DNA of 64,000 bases from Streptomyces caatingaensis (GCF_001187435.1 NZ_LFXA01000009.1:434001-498000), one strand, 5' to 3'; counted from the stretch's first letter, positions 7,984-17,482 are shown. Notes: generated from the letters alone by a model not told the origin. Program-made: numbers and translations.

Positions 7984-8538
7984 TCACTCGCCCGCGAGGA
8001 GCTTGACCGCGTCGAGGGTCTCCTCGCCCTTGTTCCAGTTGCAGGGGCACAGCTCGTCCGTCTGGAGGGCGTCGAGGACCCGCAGGACCTCCTTGGGGTT
8101 ACGGCCGACGGAGCCGGCGGTCACCATGACGAACTGGATCTCGTTGTTCGGGTCCACGACGAACACGGCGCGCTGCGCGTAGCCGTCCTCGCCCTCGACG
8201 CCGCAGGCGCGCATGAGCTCGTGCTTGGCGTCGGCCAGCATCGGGAAGGGCAGGTCGCGCAGGTCCTTGTGGTCCTTGCGCCAGGCGTGGTGGACGAACT
8301 CCGAGTCGCCGGAGACGCCGAGGATCTGGGCGTCACGGTCGGCGAACTCGTCGTTCAGCTTGCCGAACGCGGCGATCTCGGTCGGGCAGACGAAGGTGAA
8401 GTCCTTCGGCCAGAAGAAGACGACCTTCCACTTGCCCTCGTAGGTCTTGTGGTCGATCTGAGCGAAGGCCTTCTCCGCGTCGAGGTCCACACAGGCGGTC
8501 AGGTCGAACTCGGGGAACTTGTCACCGACAGTGAGCAC
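7984..8538 (-). CDS. ahpC: Alkyl hydroperoxide reductase AhpC (2-Cys peroxiredoxin)
   Basis: A 184-residue cytosolic peroxiredoxin that reduces H2O2 and organic peroxides. The peroxidatic cysteine is Cys51 in DFTFVCPTEIAAF. The C-terminal resolving region DELCPCNWNKGEETL has two candidate cysteines (about 164 and 166). First gene of the ahpCD pair and divergent from oxyR, the classical arrangement in Streptomyces in which OxyR activates ahpCD on peroxide stress. The ATG at 8538 is preceded on the minus strand by GAGGAGAGCG, a good ribosome site. Confidence 0.95.
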   Translation of the reverse strand: MLTVGDKFPEFDLTACVDLDAEKAFAQIDHKTYEGKWKVVFFWPKDFTFVCPTEIAAFGKLNDEFADRDAQILGVSGDSEFVHHAWRKDHKDLRDLPFPMLADAKHELMRACGVEGEDGYAQRAVFVVDPNNEIQFVMVTAGSVGRNPKEVLRVLDALQTDELCPCNWNKGEETLDAVKLLAGE

Positions 8539-8605
8539 GCGCTCTCCTCACAGCGAAGAAAGTCCCTGTTCGTGGACTTTCTGGGGGTTGGACTGGCAAC
8601 AGCCT

Positions 8606-8640
8606 GCCATAGGGAGGATTGATAGCGGAAATAGCTACAC
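8606..8640. promoter_or_regulatory. Candidate OxyR-binding region in the ahpC-oxyR intergenic
   Basis: The 143-bp divergent spacer is A/T-richer than its surroundings and has ATAG at 8609-8612, then an imperfect dyad GATAG (8621-8625) and GCTAC (8634-8638). The spaced ATAG/CTAT pattern resembles OxyR sites (four ATAG-like half-sites on one helix face). It is the expected place for control of both ahpCD and oxyR. Confidence 0.55.
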
Positions 8641-8681
8641 TGTGTGGTGTTGATTGGTGTCGTTTATCGATGGAGGTGTCC

Positions 8682-9707
8682 ATGGTCACGGAAGGCGCCA
8701 TTCCGGAGCCTGCGCCCCCGCGTACGGGTGGCCTGAAATCACCCTCCCCGCCCTCGCCGAGGCCGCGCCAGCCCAGTCTGGCCCAGCTGAGGGCGTTCGC
8801 CGCCGTCGCCGAGCACCTGCACTTCCGGGACGCGGCCGCCGCGATCTCCATGAGCCAGCCCGCGCTCTCGGGGGCCGTCGCCGCGCTGGAGGAGGCCCTG
8901 GGGATTCAGCTCTTCGAGCGTACGACCCGCAAGGTGCTGCTCAGCCCGGCGGGTGAACGGCTCGCGGCCCGCGCCCGGACCGTGCTCGACGCCGTCGGCG
9001 CGTTAATGGAGGAGGCCGAGGCGGCCCGGGCCCCCTTCACCGGCGTCCTGCGCCTCGGCGTGATCCCCACCGTCGCGCCCTATCTCCTGCCCGCCGTCCT
9101 CCGCCTCGTCCACGACGCCTATCCGGACCTCGACCTCCGGGTCCACGAGGAGCAGACGTTCTCCCTGCTGGACGGCATCACGTCCGGCCGCCTGGACCTG
9201 CTGCTCCTCGCCGTCCCGGCGGGCGCGCCCGGCCTCGCCGAACTCCCCCTCTTCGACGAGGACTTCGTCCTCGTCACCCCCCGCGACCACCCCCTCGCGG
9301 GCCGCGCCGACCTCCCGCGCGAGGTGCTGCGCGACCTCGACCTGCTGCTCCTGGACGAGGGCCACTGCCTGCGCGACCAGGCCCTCGACGTCTGCCGCGA
9401 GGCCGGCCGCGCCGGCGGCCCCGTCAACGCCGGCGCCGCCGGTCTGTCCACCCTGGTCCAGCTCGTCGGCGGCGGGCTGGGCGTCACCCTCCTGCCCGCC
9501 ACGGCCGTGGACGTCGAGGCCACCCGCGCCGTCGGCCTCGCCACCGCCCGCTTCGCCGCGCCCGCGCCCTCCCGCCGCATCGCCCTCGTGATGCGCTCGG
9601 GCGCCGCGCGGCAGGGGGAGTTCGAGGAGCTGGCGGAGGCGTTGCGCTCGGCGCTGCGCGGGCTGCCGGTGCGGATCGCGGGCCGAGGCGTCAGCCCGCC
9701 GGCTTGA
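8682..9707 (+). CDS. oxyR: Peroxide-sensing LysR-type regulator OxyR
   Basis: A 341-residue DNA-binding protein. After a Pro-rich N-terminal extension of about 25 residues comes the LysR winged helix-turn-helix (SLAQLRAFAAVAEHLHFRDA, then the recognition helix MSQPALSGAVAALEEALG). The periplasmic-binding-protein-like sensor domain follows. The redox pair is visible as GHCLRDQALDVC, two cysteines eight residues apart as in E. coli Cys199/Cys208, which form a disulfide on peroxide exposure. Divergent from ahpCD, its predicted target. ATG 8682 follows GGAGGTG (8672-8678); an upstream in-frame ATG overlaps that ribosome site. Confidence 0.95.
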   Translation: MVTEGAIPEPAPPRTGGLKSPSPPSPRPRQPSLAQLRAFAAVAEHLHFRDAAAAISMSQPALSGAVAALEEALGIQLFERTTRKVLLSPAGERLAARARTVLDAVGALMEEAEAARAPFTGVLRLGVIPTVAPYLLPAVLRLVHDAYPDLDLRVHEEQTFSLLDGITSGRLDLLLLAVPAGAPGLAELPLFDEDFVLVTPRDHPLAGRADLPREVLRDLDLLLLDEGHCLRDQALDVCREAGRAGGPVNAGAAGLSTLVQLVGGGLGVTLLPATAVDVEATRAVGLATARFAAPAPSRRIALVMRSGAARQGEFEELAEALRSALRGLPVRIAGRGVSPPA

Positions 9708-9746
9708 GCCGCAGGAGGGCGTCGACGGGGCCGGGCCCGCGCGGGT

Positions 9747-9784
9747 GTCGGCCCCTCCCGCCGCGCGTGGTGGGAGGGGCCGGC
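9747..9784. terminator. Bidirectional terminator between oxyR and the permease
   Basis: GTCGGCCCCTCCCGCC (9747-9762) pairs with GGTGGGAGGGGCCGGC (9769-9784), with two G-T wobbles across a 6-nt loop. It lies between two convergent genes and has no T-run. Confidence 0.7.
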
Positions 9785-9789
9785 CCGCG

Positions 9790-12195
9790 CTACTCCGTCC
9801 GCAGCCCCTCCGGCCGCATCATCTTCAGCAGCGGGGGCAGGCTGGCCAGGGTCACCGCGATGACGACGCCGGCGCCCGCGCCGGTCAGGGGCCAGAAGGC
9901 CCACCAGTCCCGCACCCGGGCGTCCACGACGCGGAGGATGGTCCAGCCCAGGGCCAGGCCGCCGGCGACCGCGAGGGCCATGCCGAGCAGGACGGGCACG
10001 GCGGTCTGCCAGAAGACGGACCAGGCCAGGGTGCGGCGCCTGGTCCCGTAGGCGACCAGGACGGCCAACAGGCGCCGGCGCTCGCGGAGTTGCTCCAGGG
10101 CGGCGACGAGCATCGTGCCGCCGATGAGGGCGAGGGTGCCCACGGCGCCGGTCAGCAGGCCGCGTTCGATGACCGCGTAGTTCTCGTCCTTCTCCACACC
10201 GCCCAGGCGCCACACCCGCACCGCCGGATCGATGTGGGCCAGCGTGTTGCGGACCCGCTCGATGGCGTCGAGGTCGCCGGGCTCGGTCTTGACGGTCAGC
10301 CGGGTGCGGACGTCCGGGATGATCCGGGCGTCCAGCACCGACGGGGTGACCAGGATGCCGTCGTGGTGCTCGCCCGCCGGGTCCGCGTGGGTGCGCACCG
10401 TGCGCGCCGACGACGGGACGGTCCACCGGAACGTGCGCTTCCGGGCGTCGCCCGTGTCGTACGGGTCCACGACGATCCGCGTGCCGGCGGCGAAGGACTT
10501 CTGGTGGTTCTCCTCGTCGGACCGGCCCACGAAGACGTCGCCGTCCTTGCACGAGTCCAGCTCGGCGAGCCGGCGCAGGCTCACGCAGTCCGCGATGGTG
10601 AGGCTGCTGACCTTGTCCCGCTCGCCCTCCTTCTCGATGTAGCGGTCCACGTAGCCGACCGCCGACCGCACGCCCGGCGTGGCCCGCACCCGCTCCGCGT
10701 AACCGTGCACCTCCGCCGCCGACTTGAGGGTGTACGACGCCTGGAGCTGCGAGTGCGAGGGCGTGTCCGCCGGCTCCTTCTCGTAGTCGCCCCGCACGCC
10801 CGCGAAGAGCATCTGCACCGCGATCGCCCCCGCCACCGCGACGGCCACGCCGCTCACCGCGCGGGCCGCCGGACCGCTGTGCAACTGGAGCCGCCGCACG
10901 GCCAGTTGCCACGGCAGCGGGCCGCCCCGGAAGCGGGCGACGAACGCCTCGACCAGCCAGGGCAGCAGCGCCGTGACCCCGATCAGCAGCAGCACCGCGC
11001 CCGTGGCCACCTGGTACGTGGTGAGCGCGTCGTCGTGGATCCCCGCGCCCCGCCCGTCCACCGTGAACAGCAGCCCGGCGCCCGCCGCCGGCACCAGCAG
11101 CCGTCACCACAGCCGGCGCCGGCGCGCCACCGCGTGGCGCACGACGCCCAGCGGCTCGACCGCGACGCCGCGCAGCGCGAACAGCGTCACGACGACCGCG
11201 CACGCCGGGACGGCGAGGAGGATCAGGGCGGTCAGGGCGGGGGAGGGGATGATGTCCGAGGGGAAGACGCTCGTCCCGCGGATGGCCACGTCCCGCGCGT
11301 TCTCCCGCAGGAACAGGAAGAGGACGGCCCCCAGCGCCAGTCCGATCGCCGAGCCGCCCAGCGCCTCGCCCACCGCGATGCGGCGGATCATCCCGAGGTC
11401 CGCGCCCATCAGCCGCAGCGCCGCCAGCCGGCGGTCGCGGCGCTCGCCGCCGAAGCGGACGGACGTGGCGATGAAGACGCCGACCGGCGTCAGCAGCACC
11501 ACGCACACCATGATGGTGAGGACGACGAGCACCGGATCGATCGGGATGTCGTCCTCGTCGTGGCCGAACCGGTCGATGCGCCTGGCCCCCGTCGCGGGCG
11601 AGATGCGGCCGTCGTCCCCCGCGTAGTAGAAGAGCTCGCTGGGGCCGATGAGCCCCGCGTCACCGATGGTGCCGATCTTCCGGTAGGCCGAGAAGCGGTC
11701 GCGCAGCAGCTTGTCCCCGTCGGACGAGAGCAGCCGGCCGAGCGCCGGGGACACCACCAACTCGCCCGCGCGCGGCATCCGTTCGACACCGGGCGGCAGC
11801 GGGGCGCCGGGCCCGTCCGGGCGCAGCAGCCCGCCGGTGATGCGGCGGTCGTGGTAGTCGGTGGTCGCCTCCTGGTAGAGCAGCGTGTCGCTGCCGCGCG
11901 GCGCGTCCTTCTCGTGGGGGTTGCGGAACTCGCCCGTGATGCCGACCGAGCGCGCCGTCTCCCGCGTGTGCCGCTTCTCCATCATCGACGGCACCGACGC
12001 GGCGATCATCAGCAGCGCGACGCCGAGCCCGACGCCGGTGGCCGTCAGCGCGGTGCGCACCCAGCCGTCCCGGCCGCCGGAGACCGCGTAACGGGCGCCG
12101 AGCAGGAGGTCGCGGAGCCAGCCCCGGGGGCCGGCGGGCCCGGTGGGGTACGGGCGGAGGATCCCCGGCCGCTCGTCAACGTGCGTGTCCGTCAC
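9790..12195 (-). pseudogene. FtsX/MacB-type ABC transporter permease split by an in-frame TGA
   Basis: Read through, this is an 801-codon FtsX-family permease: N-terminal helix and extracellular MacB-like domain, three helices (about 245-360), a linker with two helices, a second extracellular domain and three C-terminal helices ending MRPEGLRTE. The reading frame is interrupted once by TGA at 11106-11104 (codon 364, context TGG TGA CGG). Nothing shifts: the same frame continues with RLLVPAAGAGLLF for 437 codons. The first half (363 aa) starts at GTG 12195, overlapping the ATPase stop as GTGA. A GTG at 11094 could reinitiate the second half. Either a nonsense mutation (TGG to TGA), two half-permeases, readthrough or a sequencing error. 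Its ATPase and PadR partners look intact, so loss must be recent if real. Confidence 0.75.
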
Positions 12196-12878
12196 AGAAT
12201 GCCCGCCATGTCCCGGGCCCGCCCGTCGCGGACGACGACCTCCCGGTCCGAGTACGCGGCGACCCGCGCCTCGTGGGTGACCAGGACGACGGCAGCGTGG
12301 GTCTCCCGGGCCGCCTCGGTCAGCAACTGCATCACGCGCTCGCCGTTGAGCGAGTCCAGCGCGCCGGTCGGCTCGTCGGCGAAGACCACGCGCGGCGAGG
12401 TGACCAGGGCGCGGGCCACGGCCACGCGCTGGCCCTGGCCGCCGGAGATCTGGCCGGGCCGGTGGTGCCGGACGTCGGCGACCTCCAGCCGCTCCAGCCA
12501 GTGCAGCGCCTGCGCCTCGGCCTCCTTGCGGCGCAGACCGGTCAGCCGCAGCGGCAGCGCCGCGTTCTCCAGACACGTCAACTCCGGGACGAGCTGCCCG
12601 AACTGGAAGATGAACCCGAACTCGCCGCGCCGCAGCGCACTCCGCTCGGCGTCCGACATGTCCGACAGCGAACGGCCGTCGTACGTCACCCGCCCCTCGT
12701 CCACCGGCACGATGCCGGCCAGGCAGTGCAGCAGGGTCGACTTGCCGGAGCCGGAGGGGCCCATCACGGCGACGACCTCGCCCGGGTGGATCGAGAAGTC
12801 CGCGCCGTCCAGGGCACGGGTCTGCCCGTAGGACTTCCTCAGCCCCACACCGCTCAGCAGCGAACCGGCGGGTATCAC
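12192..12878 (-). CDS. ABC transporter ATP-binding protein (MacB/LolD type)
   Basis: A 228-residue cytosolic ATPase with Walker A GPSGSGKSTLL, Q-loop FIFQFGQLVPELT, signature ISGGQGQRVAVARAL, Walker B VVFADEPTGALDS and the switch His in VLVTHEARV. This is the 3.A.1.122 (macrolide/lipoprotein exporter) subgroup that works with FtsX-type permeases rather than as a canonical importer. Start GTG 12878 overlaps the padR stop as GTGA, and its own stop overlaps the permease start the same way, so padR, ATPase and permease are one translationally coupled operon. Substrate unknown; antimicrobial or lipid export is typical when a PadR gene leads the operon. Confidence 0.9.
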   Translation of the reverse strand: MIPAGSLLSGVGLRKSYGQTRALDGADFSIHPGEVVAVMGPSGSGKSTLLHCLAGIVPVDEGRVTYDGRSLSDMSDAERSALRRGEFGFIFQFGQLVPELTCLENAALPLRLTGLRRKEAEAQALHWLERLEVADVRHHRPGQISGGQGQRVAVARALVTSPRVVFADEPTGALDSLNGERVMQLLTEAARETHAAVVLVTHEARVAAYSDREVVVRDGRARDMAGIL

Positions 12879-13399
12879 GCGCCCACCGCCTTCGCGAGCT
12901 GGTCCAGCCGGGCGGCGGTCAGTTCCAGCCACCGCAGGTCCGCCTCCAGGTGGAACAGCGCGTGGTCGCAGATCAGCTGGTCCGCCAGGTCGCCGCCGCG
13001 CTTGCGCTCGGTCAGCCCGCGCATCATCCGCAGGTGCTCGGACCGCTGCGCGTCCAGCAGGCCCTCCGCGCTGCGCCCGGTCAGCAGGGCGAGGACGACC
13101 TTGGTGTAGAGGGTGGACTGGAGGTACGGCTCCGGCTTCTCGGGCCGCCCCAGCCACCGGCCGACGTCGGTGACCCCGGCGTCGGTGATCGCGTAGCGCT
13201 TGCGGTCCGGGCCGTCGCCGGGCTCTATGCCCTCGACCTCCACCAGGCCGTTCTTCAGCAGGCGCGACATCGTCGAGTAGACCTGGCCGTAGTGGAGGGG
13301 ACGGTCCTGGCCGAAGTGCTCGTCGAAGGCCCTCTTGAGGTCGTAGCCGTGGCGGGGGCCGGACTCCAGCAGGCCGAGAAGCGTGTGACCGATTGACAT
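12875..13399 (-). CDS. PadR-family transcriptional regulator
   Basis: A 174-residue repressor-type protein. The N-terminal winged helix is typical of PadR: MSIGHTLLGLLESGPRHGYDLKRAF, GQVYSTMSRLLKNGLVEV and the wing GPDRKRYAITDAG. A C-terminal helical dimerisation domain with ERKRGGDLADQLICDHALFH follows. PadR regulators next to ABC exporters normally repress the exporter until an antibiotic or lipid ligand binds. An upstream in-frame ATG at 13450 lies within the palindromic promoter region, so ATG 13399 is chosen. First gene of the padR-ATPase-permease operon and probably autoregulated through the palindrome just upstream. Confidence 0.9.
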   Translation of the reverse strand: MSIGHTLLGLLESGPRHGYDLKRAFDEHFGQDRPLHYGQVYSTMSRLLKNGLVEVEGIEPGDGPDRKRYAITDAGVTDVGRWLGRPEKPEPYLQSTLYTKVVLALLTGRSAEGLLDAQRSEHLRMMRGLTERKRGGDLADQLICDHALFHLEADLRWLELTAARLDQLAKAVGA

Positions 13400-13409
13400 G
13401 CCGGGGACT

Positions 13410-13438
13410 GTACATGAGGCGTATACACGCGATGTATA
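13410..13438. promoter_or_regulatory. Candidate PadR operator
   Basis: TACAT (13411-13415) and ATGTA (13432-13436) are symmetric about a central GTATAC (13421-13426), and the flanks continue as TGTACAT against ATGTATA with one mismatch. It is an A/T-rich island 11 nt upstream of the padR start codon. PadR sites are typically spaced ATGT/ACAT dyads, so autoregulation is likely. Confidence 0.65.
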
Positions 13439-13482
13439 GAGGGGGTGCATAGCTGGCCGAAAAGCGGTGCTGAGTTGGGATT

Positions 13483-13719
13483 TCAGTCTGTTTCGCCCGA
13501 TTTGGTGGGGCGTCCCGGGCGGCGCATCGCGCCCACCCCCTTCGGCAGCCGCCCGGCCTCCGCGAGCGCCTTGCGCAGCAGGAACTCGATCTGGGCGTTG
13601 GCGCTGCGCAGTTCCTCGCCGGCCCAGCGGGCGAGCGCGTCGTGCACCAGCGGATCGAGCCGCAGCAGCACCTGCTTGCGCTGCCGCGGCCGTCCTTGCG
13701 GGGGAAGATCGTCGGTCAC
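13483..13719 (-). CDS. Small ribbon-helix-helix (Arc/CopG-like) protein
   Basis: A 78-residue protein. RKQVLLRLDPLVHDALARWA followed by LRSANAQIEFLLRKALAEAGR has the β-strand/helix/helix pattern of Arc/CopG/MetJ DNA-binding domains, flanked by basic tails (GRPRQRKQ, MRRPGRPTKSG). Its GTG start at 13719 overlaps the stop codon of the SPFH gene by 4 nt (GTGA), so the two are co-translated. No toxin gene lies beside it. The coupling to an SPFH scaffold gene is conserved in my memory of Streptomyces, but the function is unknown. DNA binding is inferred from fold pattern only. Confidence 0.75.
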   Translation of the reverse strand: MTDDLPPQGRPRQRKQVLLRLDPLVHDALARWAGEELRSANAQIEFLLRKALAEAGRLPKGVGAMRRPGRPTKSGETD

Positions 13720-14642
13720 TGGTACAGGGTGCCGGTGTTGAGGACGGGCTGGGCGGCCCGGTCGCCGCACAGCACCACCATCAGATTGCTCACCATGGCC
13801 GCCTTCCGCTCCTCGTCCAGCTCGACGATGCCCTGCTCGCTGATGCGCGCCAGCGCCTGCTCGACCATGCCCACCGCGCCCTCGACGATCTGCTGCCGCG
13901 CGGCCACGATCGCGCCCGCCTGCTGCCGCTGGAGCATCGCCGAGGCGATCTCGGGCGCGTACGCGAGGTGCGTGAAGCGCGACTCGACGATGCGCACGCC
14001 GGCCGCCTCGACCCGCGCGTGCAGCTCGATCGCCAGCTTCTCCGTGATCTCCTCGGCGTTGCCGCGCAGCGACAGCGCGTCGTCGTCGTGCGCGTCGTAG
14101 GGGTACTCGATGGCGATGTGCCGCACGGCCGCCTCGGTCTGCACCGCGACGAACTCCTGGAAGTCCTCCACAGCGAACACCGCCTGCGCCGTGTCCTCGA
14201 CCTGCCAGACGACGACCGCCGCCAGCTCGATCGGGTTGCCGTAGGCGTCGTTCACCTTCAGCACGGCCGTCTCGTGGTTGCGCACCCGCGTGGAGACGGC
14301 CCGGCGGCTGGTGAACGGGTTGACCCAGCGCAGCCCTTCGGTGCGGATCGTGCCGCGGTAGCGGCCGAAGAGCTGGACGACCTTCGTCTCGCCGGGGGCG
14401 ATGGAGTTCAGGCCGCACATCGCGATGATCGAGCCGAGTCCGACGAGGACCCCGCCGACGATCAGCCCGGCGGCCGCCCCGGGCCGCCCGTCGTTGGCAC
14501 ACCGCACGCCGAGCCCGACGAGCCCTATGCCGATCAGCAGCCCCACGAGCCCCAGGAGCAACGCCAGCCCGCCACCGATGTCCTTGGCGGGGACCTCGCG
14601 GACGGGTGGCTTGCGGGTGGTGTGGTCGAGCGTTGCGGACAT
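13716..14642 (-). CDS. SPFH/Band 7 (prohibitin-like) membrane protein
   Basis: A 308-residue protein. Residues 1-20 are cytoplasmic, two hydrophobic helices follow (GGGLALLLGLVGLLIGIGL and a second near 55-75), then the SPFH domain (about 85-260: APGETKVVQLFGRYRGTIR, NHETAVLKVNDAYGNPIEL) and a helical C-terminus (QRQQAGAIVAARQQIVEGAVG). SPFH proteins form oligomers at membrane microdomains and scaffold proteases or signalling proteins; the target here is unknown. ATG 14642 is preferred over the in-frame upstream ATG at 14684, since a G-rich ribosome site precedes it and the sequence upstream is not SPFH-like. Divergent from the PBP gene. Confidence 0.85.
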   Translation of the reverse strand: MSATLDHTTRKPPVREVPAKDIGGGLALLLGLVGLLIGIGLVGLGVRCANDGRPGAAAGLIVGGVLVGLGSIIAMCGLNSIAPGETKVVQLFGRYRGTIRTEGLRWVNPFTSRRAVSTRVRNHETAVLKVNDAYGNPIELAAVVVWQVEDTAQAVFAVEDFQEFVAVQTEAAVRHIAIEYPYDAHDDDALSLRGNAEEITEKLAIELHARVEAAGVRIVESRFTHLAYAPEIASAMLQRQQAGAIVAARQQIVEGAVGMVEQALARISEQGIVELDEERKAAMVSNLMVVLCGDRAAQPVLNTGTLYQ

Positions 14643-14862
14643 GGCGCCCCCCTGGTTCGGTGATCTTGATGCCGGGTCTAGCAAACTGATAGCACTTTAC
14701 CGCCCTGTACGGTTTCCCGCATCGCGCCGCACCCGGGTTCCGTCCCCCGGGGGTGCTATATGTCACGTGCGCCAAACCCTTGATCGATGGGCCTTTGGTC
14801 ACACTTGCGGTGTTAGCTTCGTGAGCTGGGTTGGGGGCGGACAGACTGGAGCTACGGGAGAG

Positions 14863-17178
14863 ATGGGCCGAGCGGAAGAACGACGGGCGCAGAAGAAGGG
14901 CGGTCCCGCCCGCAGCGCCAGAGGCAGGAAGCCCAAGAAGGCCGGTATACGCCGGTTCTTCACCTGGAAGAAGCTGCTCGCCTACTTCTTCGGGCTCATA
15001 GCCCTGGGAGTCGGTGCCTTCGTCGCGCTGTACCTCTACGTGGACGTCCCCAAGGACGGCAAGTACGCGGCCAAGGCGCAGGCGACCGTCTACAAGCTCG
15101 AGGACGGCACCGTCATCAAGCGGGACGGCGCGTTCAACCGTGAGGAGGTCAAATACAGCCAGATCCCCGACTCGGTCAAGAACGCGGTCATCGCGGCCGA
15201 GAACAAGGACTTCTGGGACGACTCCGGCGTCGACCTCATGGGCACGACGCGAGGCATCCTCAACACGGTGATGGGCCGGGGCAAGCAGGGTGGTTCGACG
15301 ATCACCCAGCAGTACGTGAAGAACTACTACCTGGACCAGCGCCAGACCGTCAGCCGCAAGGTGACGGAGCTGATCATCTCGCTGAAGCTGAAGAACGAGA
15401 AGTCCAAGGAGGAAATCCTCACGGGCTATCTCAACACCAGCTTCTTCGGCCGCAACTCCTACGGCGTCCAGGCCGCGTCCCACGCGTACTTCAACAAGGA
15501 CGTCAGCAAGCTGAACACCGAGGAAGCCGCCTACCTCGCCGCGCTGCTCCAGGCCCCCAGCCAGTACGACGTGGTGACGGGCACCGACACCGGCAAGCGC
15601 AAGGCGAGGGAGCGCTGGGCCTACGTCCTGGACAAGGAGGTCGAGAAGGGCTGGCTCACCAAGGAGGCGCGCCAGAAGATGACCTTCCCCAAGGTGGGCA
15701 AGGTCAAGCCCGACAGGACGTTCAAGGGGCAGAACGGCTACTTCTACGACCTGGCCAAGGTCCAGGCGGAGGAGGCCATCAAGAAGGCCGGCGGCAACAT
15801 CGGTGCCGGTGGCTACACCATCACCTTGAGCATCGACCGCAAGCGTCAGGCCGCCCTGGAGAAGGCGGTTGACGACCAGCTGTGGAGCAAGCTCGACCCC
15901 GGCGCCCGCAAGATCGACAAGGCCGTCCAGCCGGGTGCCGTCTCGGTGGACCCGAAGACCGGCAAGATCGTCGCCATGTACGGCGGCAAGAAGTACACGG
16001 ACCACTGGATCAACAACGCCAGCCGGGAGGACTTCACGCCGGGTTCGACGTTCAAGCCGTTCATCTACGCGTCCGCGCTGGCCAACGAGGCGAAGACGCA
16101 GGACGGCAAGCCGATCAACGCCAACACCATCTACAACGGTGACAACAAGCATGTGATCCAGGGCCCGGGGGCCGACGGCTACGCCCCCGAGAACGAGGAC
16201 CAGCACAGCTACGGGCCGGTCACCGTCGAGTACGGCATGGAGAAGTCGATCAACCCGGTCTTCGCGCAGATGGCCGTGGACGTCGGGCTGGAGAAGGTCA
16301 AGGACACCGCCGTCGGGCTCGGCATGAACCCCAAGGTGAAGGACTTCGTCACCAAGCCGGCCATGGCGCTCGGCGCGATGGGGCAGAGCCCGCTGCACAT
16401 GGCCGGTGCCTACGCCACGCTGAACAACCACGGCGTGAAGGTCGAGCCCAGCATCATCAAGACCATCAGCCGGGGCGGCAACAACATCGACCTGCCGAAG
16501 TCGTCCGGTGGCGAGGAAGTCATCAAGCGTGACGCCGCGGACGGTGTGACCGCCGTCCTCAAGAGCGTCGTGGAGAGCGACGACGGCACGGCCAACAAGT
16601 TCCGCAGCGACCGCTTCCAGGTCGCCGGCAAGACCGGTACGGCCGAGCAGGACCGCGCGGCCTGGTTCGCGGCCTACACGCCGGACCTCACGACGGTGGT
16701 CGCGGTGTTCGGTGAAGGACCCGGCGGTAAGCAGGAGCCGCTCTACGGCGCCGGTGGTCTGCCCCGTATGAACGGCAGTGGTTTCCCGGCCGAGATCTGG
16801 GCCGACTACACCGACGCCGCCCTCGGCGACGACGCCACCGCCAAGTTCGACCTGGAGACGGAGAACGGCGCCGCCACCCAGGCCCCGCCGCCGCCCGCCA
16901 CCACGGCGCCCCCGGTGACGCAGGCCCCGTCGACGACGCCGCCGTCCACCCCGCCGGCGACGAAGACGCCCCCGGCGACGAAGACGCCTCCGGCGACCAA
17001 GACGCCCGAGACGCCGAACACGCCGCACACGCCCAAGCCGCCGCACACGCCGAAGCCGCCGATCACGCCCCCGGCGACGAACACCCGCAAGCCCAACCCG
17101 CCGGGTGACAACGGTGGTCCGGGCGGGAACGACGACGGCATCCACATCAACGGCCTGAGCCCGAGCCCGTCGTCCTAG
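14863..17178 (+). CDS. Bifunctional penicillin-binding protein (class A; transglycosylase + transpeptidase)
   Basis: A 771-residue membrane-anchored peptidoglycan synthase. A basic cytoplasmic tail (residues 1-35) precedes one transmembrane helix (about 40-65). The GT51 glycosyltransferase domain contains the catalytic Glu113 in IAAENKDFW and GGSTITQQYVKNY. The penicillin-binding transpeptidase domain has Ser395/Lys398 in PGSTFKPF, SxN as SINP and Lys590-Thr-Gly as VAGKTGTAEQ. The last 90 residues are low-complexity Pro/Thr with tandem PPATKT units and probably span the wall. All catalytic motifs are present. The frame is open upstream to 14401, but that lies in the divergent SPFH gene; ATG 14863 after GGAGCTACGGGAG is the sensible start. 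A hairpin terminator follows. Confidence 0.93.
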   Translation: MGRAEERRAQKKGGPARSARGRKPKKAGIRRFFTWKKLLAYFFGLIALGVGAFVALYLYVDVPKDGKYAAKAQATVYKLEDGTVIKRDGAFNREEVKYSQIPDSVKNAVIAAENKDFWDDSGVDLMGTTRGILNTVMGRGKQGGSTITQQYVKNYYLDQRQTVSRKVTELIISLKLKNEKSKEEILTGYLNTSFFGRNSYGVQAASHAYFNKDVSKLNTEEAAYLAALLQAPSQYDVVTGTDTGKRKARERWAYVLDKEVEKGWLTKEARQKMTFPKVGKVKPDRTFKGQNGYFYDLAKVQAEEAIKKAGGNIGAGGYTITLSIDRKRQAALEKAVDDQLWSKLDPGARKIDKAVQPGAVSVDPKTGKIVAMYGGKKYTDHWINNASREDFTPGSTFKPFIYASALANEAKTQDGKPINANTIYNGDNKHVIQGPGADGYAPENEDQHSYGPVTVEYGMEKSINPVFAQMAVDVGLEKVKDTAVGLGMNPKVKDFVTKPAMALGAMGQSPLHMAGAYATLNNHGVKVEPSIIKTISRGGNNIDLPKSSGGEEVIKRDAADGVTAVLKSVVESDDGTANKFRSDRFQVAGKTGTAEQDRAAWFAAYTPDLTTVVAVFGEGPGGKQEPLYGAGGLPRMNGSGFPAEIWADYTDAALGDDATAKFDLETENGAATQAPPPPATTAPPVTQAPSTTPPSTPPATKTPPATKTPPATKTPETPNTPHTPKPPHTPKPPITPPATNTRKPNPPGDNGGPGGNDDGIHINGLSPSPSS

Positions 17179-17192
17179 AAGGACGCACAGGA

Positions 17193-17236
17193 CGAAGCGG
17201 CCGCCGCACTCCGCGAGGGGCGCGGCGGCCGCTTCG
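17193..17236 (+). terminator. Terminator hairpin after the PBP gene
   Basis: CGAAGCGGCCGCCGC (17193-17207) is the exact reverse complement of 17222-17236. It lies 14 nt after the stop codon and lacks a T-run. Confidence 0.75.
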
Positions 17237-17482
17237 TGCGTTCGCCCACCTGCAATGGGAGAAATGGGTGGTCATGTCCATGGTGGACAGCGGTGCCGGG
17301 GAACCCTATATTGATCAGCGCCGCCACATGACCTCGATCCAGCGGGATGTGCCGGTGATTTCATGAGCCGGGGGGGTTTGTGGTCGTGCTGTGCATACGT
17401 CGTGCCGGAGTCGCGTATTTCCCTCTGGCTGTCGCGCCTGTGGGTTCTTCCTGACCCACGTCAATGCACGCAAGGGTATTCC

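Noticed and set aside
11104..11106. TGA as selenocysteine in the ABC permease
   Set aside because: Permeases of this family have Trp or other residues there, and no selenocysteine-type hairpin or redox context is present.
13483..17145. A 1,220-codon open frame on the minus strand opposite the PBP gene
   Set aside because: It runs antisense to a gene with all catalytic motifs and through the RHH gene; its translation is low-complexity Arg/Gly/Val. High G+C DNA gives long antisense shadows.
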